A DNA stretch of 64,000 nt from Gremmenia infestans (lineage: Eukaryota; Ascomycota; Leotiomycetes; Helotiales; Hamatocanthoscyphaceae). The notes beneath the pieces were generated by a model. It was not told where the DNA came from and ran no database searches. It worked only from the letters and a program-made list of their open reading frames with translations. The translations under genes were made by a program, and so were the position numbers. The stretch lies in assembly GCA_032629725.1 (NCBI GenBank), contig JAFEVB010000010.1, forward strand, positions 682,001 to 746,000. The letters run 5' to 3'. Below, piece after piece: positions 44,928 to 57,041 of this stretch. Each line of letters begins with the position of its first letter. Position 1 is the first letter of the stretch.

Positions 44928-47053
44928 CTGCAATTGGCCAGACCGGTCGAATTGGTATCGAAGCGCAGGCGGTGGCGGCGGCGGGATTCTCTTTGCACCT
45001 CTCTTACGATACCAATCTTAACGACTTTTCCTTGTTACCAACCTCATTTTGGACACCCTTTGCGTCTCGTTAAAGCCCTATGGGCTTCGACAGCCGCCTG
45101 TACCACCACCACCTCGTCACGTTACGTTGCATGTTCCCATTTCCTCACCTAAAAACCGACTGGCGGCCGTTACCTATTCATTAGCGGAATGGCAGGCGCC
45201 AGTAATGTCAGATTAATACTTTCCGCGTTTGTTCCTCTCCGTCTCAATGTTGGCCTGCACAAGCCCCTGAGCTAAATTGCCTCGGTATTATACTCTTTGT
45301 ATAACGGCAGGCCGACATGAGAAAGGTGGGTTAAAAGCGATCGCAATGATGGGCTGGAGTGCGGAGTAGATAAGGACCGGATGGATGAAATATGTCTCAA
45401 CTTTGACTTTTATGCGGACAGGGGCGTATTCAGAGCATTGAGCATGCATCCGATTAAGAATAAAAGTTAACTTGAATTTTCTAACCATCTCCTGGCCTTT
45501 CTCACCTTCCTTGGTCTCGGGTCTGTCGCTTATACAGCTTTACTGCAAGTGCAATTGCCTTCGTATAACCGGCGTTCATCTGTTTTGATATCATTATGTG
45601 TACGCGTCAAATCGTCACGCCTGAGCCGGGAAAATGGGTTTCTTTTCCTCGGACTCTATTGCCAATCGGAGTTATTGATCTTGATCCTAATAGTTCTCGG
45701 TAATAGTTTGATAAGACAGAGGGCTCTTTGCATTTCTAGATAAGATACTAGCAACTACCTACCGAAAGGGGCTTTTGTTGCAAGTCGCAATTTTAGATAA
45801 GGAAATACCTTGGCTAGATTGATTAAAAACTGTATTTTTGGAATTACTACCTCGATTGAGGGAAGGATGCAATAGAGTAGGTCCTACTCGTATTTAGATT
45901 CCAATTCCTCTTTTTAGACTTGCAGCATCTATATAGATACATATTTCTTTTGGAAAGACTGATCATGCTTCCGGTTCCTCACACTACTTGGGCAAAATGA
46001 TAAATTTTACGATTACAATCGACTGCTCTTATCTAACATAGACAAGTATCTGCGTACACTTACCTCCAACCGATATACTTTCCGAATCAAATGCGCGATC
46101 GATTGTCACTATACGTCCACTCCACTTCACGTCCTTCAGTTCCAACTTGATAAACTCCATCGAAGCCTCCCTCGACATCCCAGGTCTTGCACTATACTAT
46201 AGAATCATCATTCATCATCGGCGCTTCCTAACACTCCTTCCACTCTAGTGCCAAACTGAGATTCTATGAAATACATGCATTGAAGTATATGTGTACATCT
46301 CTTCCTTTTCTAGCTTGGCTTTATTGTGTATCTGATCATCATTAAAACTTGAATGCAATTATAAGATTGCTTTTCATGCTCTTTGGTGTTTGTTAATGTT
46401 CGTTGGTGTTCATGTACTTGCTGGCGATGGGATGAGTTCGGCTCTGTTGGCTTGATGTGAGATATTGATGCAAGTCGCAGTTTTGCCTTGGCTAAATCTG
46501 TTAGAAATATACTTATTTTGATTGGTAAGTTATAGATTATTGCAAGTCGGACTTTATGATAAGACGATTCCTTGAGCTTAGATGGGAAACAAAAAATATC
46601 ACTAGTCTGGCATTTTAATATAAAATTCTAGTACGATTTCCCAATGGGGCGTGGAAAATGTTCAATACATAAGCAGCGCTAGTGAACTTCAATAGGGGAA
46701 GACATCGGGGTGGGTCACGTGTCGTTTACTATTGTGTGTGGATTGTTATTCAACGTCACGTGTCTGGGACAATTTTATCCAGTTGATTAAGACATCAAGC
46801 ATCTCAGGCTATGATCAACTTCTTGGGAGCAATTGATTTGTGATATATAACTTGTATATAAAAACGGAAGAAGTATCTGAAGTTCATTGGGTGTATAGTA
46901 ATATTCCGAAGTTCCGTGTACGGCCTAACATTGACCCGGCATGGAATTCGAAACACATCCCATTCGCACCTACATTTGAGGCTGGCTTCTACTAAGGTTG
47001 CTTCACACTTTTATCGAGACAATCAATTGCTCAGCGAGCGACCTTAGCCCAAC
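44928..47053. other. 2.1-kb intergenic region with dispersed TGCAAGTCG repeats
   Basis: The first part is the 3' flank of the GATA gene. No coding frame is convincing (45549-45743 has no motif). TGCAAGTCG occurs at 45779, 46469 and 46541, in two cases followed by similar CCTTGGCTA-containing sequence. E-boxes near the 3' end are listed separately. Confidence 0.45.
46714..46764. promoter_or_regulatory. Two identical GTCACGTGTC E-boxes upstream of the MDR gene
   Basis: GTCACGTGTC is present at 46714-46723 and again at 46755-46764, same orientation, start-to-start spacing 41 bp (about four helical turns), 290-340 bp upstream of the MDR start codon. CACGTG cores bind bHLH factors such as Cbf1-like or SREBP-type proteins; which one acts here is unknown. 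Confidence 0.5.
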
Positions 47054-48506
47054 ATGACTACCTCCTCAATCCCCAAAACAATGCGCTCCCTCTGTATCCG
47101 CCGTTTCGGAACCCCTTCTAAATGGGAGATTGCAGATCTACCCACACCGAAGATCACGAGAGGTGACGAGGTCTTGGTGAAGGTTCATGCTGCGGCTATA
47201 AATCCGACTGATATTGGGGCTGCCAGGGGGAAATATTGGCCTGCTTTTAACGTTCCGTGAGTGGTTTTCATTTTATGCTAGTGAAGGAAAGGGGAGCTTG
47301 GAGGAATACATGGCATATCAATTGCAAAAAGCTGACCATGAGTAGTCTGCCGTACAAGATTGGTTATGATCTCGCTGGGGTAGTTGTAGAGAGAGGGGGT
47401 GAGGTCACTAAGTTCAATGTTGGCGATGAGGTGTTTTGCTGCTTGCCGTTTAAGAATAGAGGTTTGCTCCCTTTAGTCCTTGAAAATCCCCCGCCTTCCC
47501 TTATTTTTCTCTTACTAAGAAAACAAACTAAATTGAAATCAGAGAAGTACGGTACTGGTGCAGTTTCTGAATATGCGCTACTCACAGAAACGCTGGTAGT
47601 TTCTAAACCCAGGAATCTGAACTTTGTAGAAGCGGCTTCGATCCCGATGGTTGCTCTTACGGCGCTTCAGATGTTGGATAAAGTCCCTGGGGGCGTGCAA
47701 GGGAAAACGGTGTTTATTCCCGCGGGTCGTGAGTGCTTTTCCTTCTTCTCATGGTCCGAAACTTAAACAGAGAGCTGAACTTTGTTGTGTTTGCGTAAAG
47801 TTAGTGGTGTGGGGTCGGCGGCTGTGCAAATGGCGAAAAATGCTTACGGGGCTGAGAAAGTCATCACCACTGTCTCGACGAGGAAAATTCCTATGATAGA
47901 TGGTTTTATGAGTAAAGGGGTCGTAGATGAGAGTGAGTTATTCCGAAGGCGTTTAACTTTGGGAAAGCAAGGGAGCTAAAGAATGAATAATTAGCAATTG
48001 ATTACACGAAAGTCAATCCTGCCAAGATAATCCTAGACAACTCGATAGACGTTATGATCGACTCGATCGGCGCTACGTTTTCTTCCGTACTTGGCCTTTC
48101 TGAACTCCTTCTTAGTTCTTTTGCTGACACGGCATCCTTCTAGCTAGCTCTTCTGAAAAAAGGTGGCATGATAGTAGCATGTGCTGGCCCTCCCTCATCA
48201 GGTCGCAATCTCAGAAACATCAGTACCGACGTCCCATTCCTCATTGAGAAAATCCTTGATTTCGTCAACAGTATCGTGAGATGGTGGGTTGGTAGGTACC
48301 AAGTCAAGTTTGATACTGTCTTGATGAAGTCTAATGGGAGCGAGTTGGAGAGGATCAAGACGTGGGTGGAAGAGGGGAAGCTTAGACCGGTGGTGGGTAA
48401 GGTGTTGAAGTTTGCGGATTTGGAAGGGATTAAGGAGGAGTGTGGGAGGATTATGAAGGGTAGGGGGGGTGTAGGGAAAGTAGTCATAGATATTATTGCG
48501 GACTAG
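47054..48506 (+). CDS. Zinc-type alcohol dehydrogenase/quinone oxidoreductase-like (MDR superfamily)
   Basis: A 363-aa NADP(H)-dependent medium-chain reductase of the zinc-free quinone-oxidoreductase type. Exons 47054-47256, 47346-47461, 47543-47728, 47801-47932, 47995-48086 and 48144-48506 join in phase, six exons in all. The GroES-like N-terminal half contains VHAAAINPTDIGAARG and IGYDLAGVVVERGGEV; catalytic zinc ligands of ADHs are absent. The Rossmann half has LSGVGSAAVQMAKNAYGA (GxGxxA cofactor motif), VMIDSIGATFSS and MIVACAGPPSSGRN. The C-terminus WVEEGKLRPVVGKVLKFAD is typical of the family. Substrate not predictable. Confidence 0.88.
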
Positions 48507-48600
48507 GGGGCTCATCAGTCTCGGTTGTCGACTTGGAAGTAGATGTACCAGAGACACAAGATACTATGTAGAGTCATACTACAGTACTTGGTACATTTGT

Positions 48601-48890
48601 TTATATATATAAAAGTGTGTTTAAACCATCGCGGTAATACAGCCCATCATCTTCTGCCGCGCCATCTTTCTTCACATGCAAGGAACAGTGCCATCGTTCG
48701 CGGTGAGTGAAACAAGCCAGATCCTTAAACGCCACCAACTCGTCGCAAAAGTTCTCCGCGTACAAGAAGTTTTCTTCGTCCAAGAGTTCGATGGAATGGA
48801 GATTTTGGGCGTTTGTTGCAATCACCATACCATCGTACATAAACGGGTACTGATTCCCTAGACCTTCAGAACAAATGGTGCAGCCTCAAC
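48601..48890 (-). CDS. Fragment or last exon of an unrecognised protein, related to the gene at 49680
   Basis: A minus-strand frame open from about 48890 to a stop at 48601 begins CTICSEGLGNQYPFMYDGMV and contains CFTHRERWHCSLHVKKD. The latter aligns with CPNHRTKYYCSLTLQKD of the next minus-strand gene: Cys, His-Arg, Cys-Ser-Leu and Lys-Asp coincide. No satisfactory 5' exon could be spliced on; frames at 48920-49108 (NYGAEITVRVPFVRYVMRN upstream) and 49214-49402 may belong but phases do not close. It could be a decayed paralogue. MDR gene 3' end is ~95 bp away. Confidence 0.35.
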
Positions 48891-49679
48891 AGCCCTGGCG
48901 AGCATTGGACCCTATTGTGTTAAGCCGCGTCGAGCAAAGCTGAGAGCGGATGGTCGTTTGAGTTGGCTGGGACGGCGGGAAGGCGGGAGTCTGGGTCAGG
49001 CTGAATAGCTGTGCAACAGAAGAGGGGCGTAGTGTTGGGGCGGATTGCGGCGATGGTCACAGTTTCTGTCCTATTGCGCATGACATACCGCACGAAAGGT
49101 ACGCGCACTGTTATTTCTGCACCATAGTTGATGAGACATCGCTCGTATCGCTCACTAGGTAGATGTCAGTGGAAGTGAGCTTGAGTTCGAATAGCAGAAC
49201 GCAACTTACGACATCACGTTGAAAATTTATTTGGTAGTCCGGGGTCCAGGATGAGTTGTGCAGATCTGGGGTTGTACATCTTTCTTCTACAGATGTTGTT
49301 TCTTATATAAAGCCTAACAAGCGTATGGAATCTAATAGCAAGAAACCTTTGATCCCAAGAAGTGTGTCGAACTTCGCTGAACCATTGTCCTCTCGGTCGC
49401 ATGTAGCAGTCGCAGTCGTCGACACTGTGAGATCTAGCTAGACTGCCTTAGAACATCTGACTTGCTCGTGGGCTGCTATCCACAAGTCAATCCAGTGCGA
49501 GAAGTTCAGTGGATCTGAAAATTGGATGTCTCACTTGAAATGAGTGATAGAACAGAGGGCTTGACTTGATCTACGTGCCCTACCGAATGTCAAACTCGAC
49601 TTCTCTTGTTCACAAGCCCCAAGCAGTCTTGGTGATAAATCACATACACCGACCGCAGTCAAACAGCTGGTATTCAACA
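48891..49679. other. Region with unresolved minus-strand frames
   Basis: Minus-strand frames 49214-49402 and 48920-49108 are separated by a plausible intron (GTAAGTTGCG donor, CACTGACAT branch, CTACCTAG acceptor), but the reading phase across it leads to a stop. They may be 5' exons of the 48601 fragment, a decayed gene, or chance. Nothing else is visible. Confidence 0.3.
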
Positions 49680-50402
49680 TCACCAATCCCCCCCAGAGCT
49701 CCAAGTCTCCACCAAATTCCCACCCCGCTTCACATAAATCGTCATGAATTCAAACGTTCCAATGGTCTTCGATTCATCAGTGTGAACTATTATTTCGGGC
49801 CAATCCTGGTTCCACGTATTGTAATCCGCACTAGTCCAATCTTTCTGCAGCGTCAGGCTACAGTAATATTTCGTCCTGTGGTTAGGGCATTCGAGAGTCA
49901 TATGTGCATGAGGGATAGTACGAAACCTATCACAATACTCCTCCAGCTTCCCTCTGAACAGCTCCCAAAATGAATAAGGCGGCTGACTCAATGGAGCAAC
50001 TGTAGATTCCATTGATATCCATGGCTTAGGCTTATAGATCTTGATTACGTATGGCGCTGTTGAGGCTACGTTTGAACGAGTCTGAGAGGCGTGCGTAGAT
50101 GGCGGGCCTGGAACCCTGCCTTGAGTGCTGGCAAGTGCGAAGGCAAGAAGCCTGTCATCGTGTGTGGTCGCTCCTGCTATCGAGGAATCCCAAGGTTGGA
50201 ATGGCTGTGTGATAATATCTTGACAATAGAAGAGGCCATCAAGATTGTTCCGTTGAGTCGCGTGTTGTTCCCCCGCGAGTCTTGGGAGCAAGCCGTTGGG
50301 AAAATTCATGACCGCAAGATTCTCTAGTCGGGCAAATCGTTCCGCTTTTTTTCTTTTGAAAAGGTCAACAAGTCGGGCCAGGGTGGTATACGAGACAGAG
50401 GC
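49680..50402 (-). CDS. Hypothetical protein, Cys/His motif shared with neighbouring fragment
   Basis: ATG at 50309 gives a 209-aa frame ending at 49680. The frame is open further upstream to about 50402, with helical, basic sequence (TTLARLVDLFKRKKAERFAR then LENLAVMN) that begins at a possible CTTCGTAAG acceptor, so the true gene probably has another 5' exon in 50400-50900. The protein contains CPNHRTKYYCSLTLQKDW near the C-terminus and ends VKRGGNLVETWSSGGDW. I do not recognise the family. The extension upstream of the ATG and the shared motif argue that it is a real gene. Confidence 0.5.
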   Translation of the reverse strand, partial: ASVSYTTLARLVDLFKRKKAERFARLENLAVMNFPNGLLPRLAGEQHATQRNNLDGLFYCQDIITQPFQPWDSSIAGATTHDDRLLAFALASTQGRVPGPPSTHASQTRSNVASTAPYVIKIYKPKPWISMESTVAPLSQPPYSFWELFRGKLEEYCDRFRTIPHAHMTLECPNHRTKYYCSLTLQKDWTSADYNTWNQDWPEIIVHTDESKTIGTFEFMTIYVKRGGNLVETWSSGGDW

Positions 50403-51105
50403 TTACGAAGTTTCGCGTAGTTAAAGTTTTCCTGCTTTTGGCTAAAGCTCAAGTCGTACGGAATCGTGGTCTACCTTTGGTTCGGTGGGATGTCTTATAT
50501 GCGTGGGAAAGCAAAAAGGGCCTTGCAGACAATGTATGATTTCCAAGTGCGGCACTATAGGGTATGTCTGGGGCCAGTAAAATGACAATGCATGTCACAA
50601 ACGGCAAACATGAGAGCTGAATAATGACTCACAGACCACTAGTCTGGATGAAAGCTCTGGTTTCTAGACTGAAACATCGTCTAGAAGATTGTTTTGCTTG
50701 ATGACCAGAGGTTTCTACATATGAAAAATAATAATAAAAGAGTCCGACACACTTCAAAGAAAGTATTGGCGGTCAAACACGTATTCTAGAACGTCCAAGA
50801 AAGCGTATGGTGATTCAACTCACCTTTTGGGCTTCCCTCGGCATTCTTCCGTTGCAATCGAAAGGATGTCCTGCGCGTTCTGTATGACTATTGCTTGACA
50901 TATGAAAAACAGTGTGGTAGAAGGGTTAGTCGTAACAGCATCAGCTGATCTCAAACTTAGACCCAAACAGCTCGATGCCATGCTCACAGGGCGAGAGGTG
51001 ACTTTATTGCAGCACCGTAATTTGATATGGGGGGATAACCAATCTATTTGCTTTTATCAAAAAAGTCATGTTGAAGAGCCTATGTTTTAAGAGTCAGCAA
51101 ATGCC
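50403..51105. other. Intergenic, may hide a 5' exon of the preceding minus-strand gene
   Basis: A possible short minus-strand exon reading FLLSHAYKTSHRTK (about 50460-50510) could splice to 50402 through GTAGACC...TTTAAC...TAAG. Not certain. Nothing else is supported. Confidence 0.3.
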
Positions 51106-52494
51106 TCAGAGTTTGATATGATGACGTGCCTGATTAGCCGTCAACCTCTTTGAGCTCTCATAGCAAACTAATCCCCTAACTAGAACCTTGCCACTCTCGC
51201 ATGCGGATGGCAGGAGCTCCTCCCACGAATGACCTGGAAATTCTTGATACCATTCAAATGGTGGCGTGGAAAAGTTCATAGCTTCCGGCCATGTCGCCTG
51301 CGTTGGAGTGCCAATTGTCTTGAAAATACTCAAGATGAGTCCAAGTTGATTGCCGTCCTCGGCAGTATCTCTGGATTCAAAGAGCGACTTCGGAGGTTCA
51401 CGCAGACACTCAGCGAGCATTGTCCCAGCTGCCCACATGTCGAGACTTGTGCCGTACGACCTGTTACCGAACAGTGTTTCTGGAGCACGGTAGCAGGTTG
51501 TGCCCACTTCAAGAACTTTATGATCAGCTGGTTCATCGATGAGAGATAGTGTTGGATGCCAAGTTGTGCCAAAATCTGCGAGAAGCGTTGGGCCATTTGG
51601 AGATGCGAGTAGAAGATTTGATGGTTTGACATCGCGGTGGACGATGCCATTCTGGTGAAGATATGCGAGTGCTGAAAAAAGGTCATGGAAGCAGGAGTGA
51701 ACAAGGTCTTCGGGTAGCGAGCCATTATTGATTACTTTCGCGAGGGTAAGAGGCATGAATGGGAATACCAAAACGAGTCTTCCTTCACTATCCTGAAATG
51801 TCTCCACTAGCTTGATGATAGATGTATGCGAAATTTGGTTTAGGATCTTCACTTCTCGGATTGAGTTATGAGGCTCTACATTTCGAGTCTCTGTGATAAC
51901 TTTCAATGCAACGGCGCTCGATCTGTACACTTCCGAAACAAGACCACTGGCGAGATGATGACAATTTTGGTAGCGACCTATAGATATTCCAGACCCAGTG
52001 GGAGTAGGATATCCAGTCTCTGAAATCCGAGGGACTCCCTTGACTATTGCCTTGCACGCGGAGTCGTATTCATCCTAAGAAGTGTCAGCTGAATCTCCTT
52101 CGCTTTCTATGACCAGGCGAAAGCTTAACGTCGACAACAGCCCACGGCCAAGTACCGGGAAAACAACGAAGTAGTAGTTCCTTGGATAAGGTCAACTCAC
52201 CAAGAGAGCGACGAGAAGAAGACACATGAAGAGGGTATTGTCACGTGACAAAGGAGCGATGCAAACTCACTCTCGACTCAGAGCTGTTGTAGGCCTCTGT
52301 TTCTGCAGCAAAAGCAGCCTTTTGAGACGTTCCGAGCGCACTTAGCCCTCGGGCCTCAATGCTTGTCTTCCTGTATGGGTATGATTAGAAAAAGTCGTTA
52401 TGTCGCTATAACAAAGACTGACTCACAACCTCTCTATGTTATCATATCGATCCGCTGCCTTGAGATCTGACCTCCAAGTAGACGCAGAAACCAT
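51106..52494 (-). CDS. CDK-like serine/threonine kinase, resembles CDK-activating kinases (Csk1-type)
   Basis: Exons 52494-52427, 52370-52271 and 52074-51106 (introns 56 and 196 nt) give 378 aa. The kinase fold shows ALKVI (VAIK Lys), REVKIL, YLHQNGIVHRDVKPSNLLLA (catalytic loop), LLADFGTTW (DFG), then TTCYRAPETLFG, which corresponds to the activation-segment APE with the CDK-style arrangement, and SYGTSLDMWAAGTMLAE. The C-lobe ends with SKRLTANQARHH. The PSTAIRE helix is replaced by NSIREVKIL. The sequence is most like monomeric fungal CAK/Csk1 kinases, which phosphorylate CDK T-loops; the exact substrate is inferred. It has a ~70-residue N-terminal extension before the glycine-rich region, and the glycine loop (LASGLVSEVYRSS) is degenerate. 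Confidence 0.85.
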
Positions 52495-52948
52495 GGTCTA
52501 GTCTATATTGTCAATTCCATTCCTTCCCGAGAAGTCCGGCAATGTCGTCAGTCCACTGCTAGGGAGCGCCGGATGCGTAATTCAAGTCGTGTTACCGTAA
52601 CGATGCGAGAAGCAGCAGAATACGGTATTATCGTTCCAGAATTGGAAAGAATATGCGTGCATGGATACCTAAGGTAACCTGTAGTACCGGTATGTTGGCC
52701 GTTGTCATTGTACTGTACCGCATACAGATGGAAGTAAATATTTGCAGGGATATTACTTGTAAGGCCCAAATTGCGGGAGAAAGAGCCGCTATTTTCAACG
52801 CTGTATCGGCTGGCTGTGGAGAAGCTCGGCGAAACGACTGCTGGTAACAACACTCACAACACCACCGTACTCGCATCTTTTCTGTATATTATTATGCGCA
52901 ATCGTCTCGCGTGCCTTTGAGTGTTGAGAGCACACCCTACAGCCCAAC
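52495..52948. promoter_or_regulatory. 454-bp divergent promoter of the CDK-like kinase and SYP1
   Basis: The coding regions start head to head. The 9-bp palindrome TTACCGTAA is at 52592-52600. No TATA element is clear. Confidence 0.4.
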
Positions 52949-55859
52949 ATGGACGCTTTATCACGCCAGGAGTACCCTTCCATGCTGGTAAGTACCTCTC
53001 ATCGCATGATTGCAGTCACCACGGATGGACTAACAGTTGAGCAGGAGCGCCTCCAGCCAGCTGCAGCCGTTACGAAGTTTAATGAACGTGTCAAGAGGAT
53101 TGGAAAGGTCAATACGGAGATAGCAGATTGGCTTCTGGTACGGAATAGACTCCGAGCATTTGCGACCGCATAAAGTTTACATACTAGTAGGAACGCCGGA
53201 AGGTCGAGGAAGCATATGTCGCGGGTCTCAAAAAGCTTGCCCGGAGGCCATTGCAAGAAGTAGGAGGGGATCTTGGGTAGGGCATTGCAATTGAACCTTG
53301 CTCAAGCTTTAATAGATTGCTGATGTTGCTCTAAGTATATTCGATTCACCATGGAAGAAGATCGTCGGGTCCACCGAGGAGATCGCAAGCTCCCATTACA
53401 CCCTATTGCAACGGATCGAGAAGGATGTTGAGGAGCCATTGCGAGCATTCAGCACGACTAATCGAGAGATGCAGGCTATGTCTACTGTACAAGGGAACCT
53501 GTCCTCTATGGCTAAGGAACTACAAGATGCGCAAGAAAAGGCCGACAAGTTGAGCAAGAGAGGCGGCAAGGCGAGCGCGCAAAAGGTAGGACAAGCATCT
53601 TCGAAGCTCCAAACCGCCGAATCACAATGGGACTCCCAGGCGCCGTTCATATTCGAAAGTCTCCAAGCTCTAGATGAAAGACGTCTAAACCACCTTCGCG
53701 ATGTCCTTACTCAATTTGAAACCCACCAAGCCGACCAAGTTGAGCGTAACAGAATTACAGTAGAGCAGACTTTGAGCTCTTTACTAGAGATTGACACAGC
53801 CCAGGAAATAAGGAATTGGTCTTCACAGGCTGTTGCCGGCAAACCCATCACCGAGCGAAAAGCGAGGCAATTATCAACTTCCGGAAGCATTGGTGTTCCT
53901 GCAACACCATCAATATCCAGCATGCCTCCTCCGCCAACACCACGGTCTACGCATACTACGCACACTTCGCATACAGATGATCGAAGTGAGCATTCAAACC
54001 GACCCCATAAAGGTATGTTCAATTGGACTATTTCTTAAATTCATGTTCTTTATAGACGCCTTGTATCACCCGGCAAAATCATGCATACCTCATTGCTTGC
54101 GCTTGGGCTTTTGCTAATTGGCTCTTTCAGAGAGCTTAAGAAGTCGAGTTGGTACAATGGTTGGGAGACGGCGCCAAAGCATACATGGAGGGTTTGGCCG
54201 AGCTCCTTCGCCCTCAAAGGGCGGTTTCGTACCATTTGGACGAGATTCTCCAAATCGAGAGGGACGTCCATCCCCTTCTCCGCGTGCTTCATCGAACAAC
54301 TTACGCGACTCACCTTCTCATGATAATCGCCTATCATCACTGGCAGAATCACCACCACTCCGCCGTCCAGCTTCACCAACCAATGGTACGAATGGTTTCA
54401 TACCAGAAACATCGCATATATCAAGCGCGGTTCCAACGGCTAATGGTACACCGTCTTCGGCTTTGGCTGACTTATCTGATGTGCAACCTCCACCTGGACC
54501 GCCCCCATCTCATCTGAATGAAGCCCAAAAAGATGCCGAGGGTTACACCGTACCAGGGATGATGAACGATCCGATTTCGCTAGCAGAGAGTGAAGCACAT
54601 GACGGCAACGAGCCTCAATTTAAGCTTGATATTCGTGCAGACCCAATACCTGAACAAGATGCAGATGCTCAGGCTGCGCTTTCAAATGTTGCCAATACCC
54701 TCAGGTCTGCTAAGATGGTCCCCCCAGCTCGAAAAGTCGGTACTATCAGAGGACGAAGAGATGTTAGAAACACCATTTTTGTTCCATCTACGTCAAATTC
54801 GTTGGAACCAGGGGGGCATGAACCAATGCCCCCGTCCCCTGGAGTCCCCGCGGGTAGAGCTGCAGCTCTTGCGGCTTTGTCATCGAATGAGCATCATTCT
54901 GCACCGAGTGTTTCTGATTCAACATCGATCCGTTCAGGCCATTCACTTAACAACCACCCTGTCATTAGGCATGTGGAAATGCACCAACCGGGTCTGAACT
55001 CCTCGATAATCGAGACTATAAATGCTTCATTTGAGAATGGAGTTGTGAAGACAACTAAGGTTAGCGGCGAGATCGCCTTGACTTATAATAAGAGGACCAC
55101 GACCGATGAAACTCCATTCCCTTCAGGTAAGCTATGAACACATTTGACTACCTCTACAAAACTAACATAGCCACAGAAACTGAGACGGTTCGCATTAATA
55201 ACTTCTCAAGTCTCGAAGTCATTGGACCAAACCGGACTTTCATCCACCCAGCCTCAAGCGACATAACCGACCAGTACACAATCGACTTAAACACGATTTC
55301 TTCAAGGTCCATACCGGCATTCACCTACCGTGTACACATAGACGAGTCCAATCTAGCCAGTCAATGCCCCTTACTCCTCAAGCCAGCTTGGAAGCCCCAA
55401 GGTGACAAACTCAACCTACTCATTGAATACTCCCTTAACCCTGCCTGCGGGGTTGGTTCACTAACCTTCACCAACCTCGTCCTCATGGCTATCTACACTG
55501 GCGCTCGTCCCACAGCCTGCCAGACCAAACCTACCGGCACGCATCTTAGTGCTAGATCCCTCGTGTATTGGCGTCTTGGCGACGTAACCTTAACCCACGA
55601 ACCGCACAAAGTAATTTGTCGTTTAATAGGTGCCTCGGAACCCGGACACGTGGAGGCAAAATGGGAAGTTCATAGCGAAATTGGCGAAGGTGTAGGTAGT
55701 GGCATTTCGCTCTCGAGATTTGAGGCTGGGAAGGGGAAGGAGAGGGAGACGGACGTCGATGATCCGTTTGCGGATGAGGGCTTAGCTAGTCCGGTGGGGA
55801 ATTGGATTGACGTTCCGCTGGCGAGGAGATTTGTGAGTGGGAAGTATGAGGCTAGGTAG
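52949..55859 (+). CDS. SYP1: Syp1-like endocytic adaptor (F-BAR plus mu-homology domain)
   Basis: An early-arriving factor of clathrin-mediated endocytosis that bends membrane and binds cargo; in yeast it also affects septin and polarity. Exons 52949-52987, 53045-53137, 53191-53276, 53336-54012, 54131-55126 and 55177-55859 close in phase to 857 aa. I chose the exon-4 acceptor CTAAG at 53331-53335 because it restores DLGIFDSPWKKIVG, the expected family sequence, while AATAG just upstream does not keep the frame. The N-terminal ~250 residues form the F-BAR (FNERVKRIGKVNTEIADWL, HYTLLQRIEKDVEEPLRAF). The middle is Ser/Pro-rich and disordered with PPPTPRS motifs. The C-terminal ~230 residues are the muHD (SLLEVIGP-like blocks, ending DVPLARRFVSGKYEAR). 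Confidence 0.94.
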
Positions 55860-57041
55860 TTGCTGTGATTGGGCGGGAGCGAGGGTAATGGGGGTCATGA
55901 GTAGTTTATTGCCATTGCAATTGTACAGATTGTATAACGTCCTCCATTTTCTGCTAGCTTGTTATGAAGTTTGTAGTTGTGGTTCGGTCGAGTCTGCGAG
56001 AAGTAATCGCTTCCTCACGTCTAGAAACCTAAGTTATTCATGAAAATGCAAAAAATCTTTCATCTTTCCATTAATAATCGTTGTCATGACTCCAAGCCAG
56101 GGACCGTTCATGCGGCTTGCCGACGCCACATATGCAGCTCGCCATAGACTAGGTATTTTAGTCGCCTGCAGTCGGCCGTTTGGGATGTTTCGAGTTGGGG
56201 GTGAGATCTACTTGAGACTTCGAGTATTTTGAGATATTGCGGGGTTTTTATATATATGGCGTGGATGGCAAGTCATATGATGAGTGTTTGTTGTCTAGTC
56301 ACGTCTCTTTATCACTTGATTACCTAGGCTAAGTATCTTAAGACCATCAAATTTCTTGATGAATCTTGCTAGGCTTAAGGCCATCTTATACTAAACCTCT
56401 AATGGCTCAGCTTGTAGCTCACAAGATTTGGTTTTGGTTCCGAGAAATGGGAACTGAGAGTAGCACATCTGGAAGATTTCTTGCCTTCCAGTTCCATGAT
56501 TCGTTAGATTTCAATGGTACTTTCCGAATCCACAGAGCTCAAATTCAAATAAGAATTCCGGTAGAGTATCTTATCGCTAAGATGTAGGTCCATTGAGATG
56601 TATCGGCATTTTTATATGTAGATGCTGCTTGTATCGAGGAGGAATCCCCGGAAGTTGTCAAAGATTGTGGTTCACCAGGTTGAGATTCTGATGGCTTACT
56701 AAGCAAACAAAGATGCGGCGCTGCCCCCACAAACGCGTCAAGAGGCTTGGCCGACTTTCTACCGAAAGTAAACAAACCAAGTTATCCCATTTGAGCCTCC
56801 ATCTCCATCTCCACCTCCACATCGAATAGTCAGCGCATCAACACGCCAATTCCAGGAACAACAAATACATCTCGACATTTGCAACTGGTCACTAAAAGCT
56901 GGATTATTACATAACTCTAATCCTCAGCGGATTCAAAAAACTCGAGCGCGCCCCGTACGCCAACAACAAATACCGACATCGTGTTGCGAACGCCGTTCGC
57001 CGACATATAACCACTACAAATCTCTGTCGACAAAGGTCATC
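55860..57041. other. 1.2-kb intergenic region
   Basis: Between SYP1 and BIR1, both plus. No coding frame is supported; the CCATCT/CCACCT low-complexity patch is at about 56793-56820. Confidence 0.4.
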
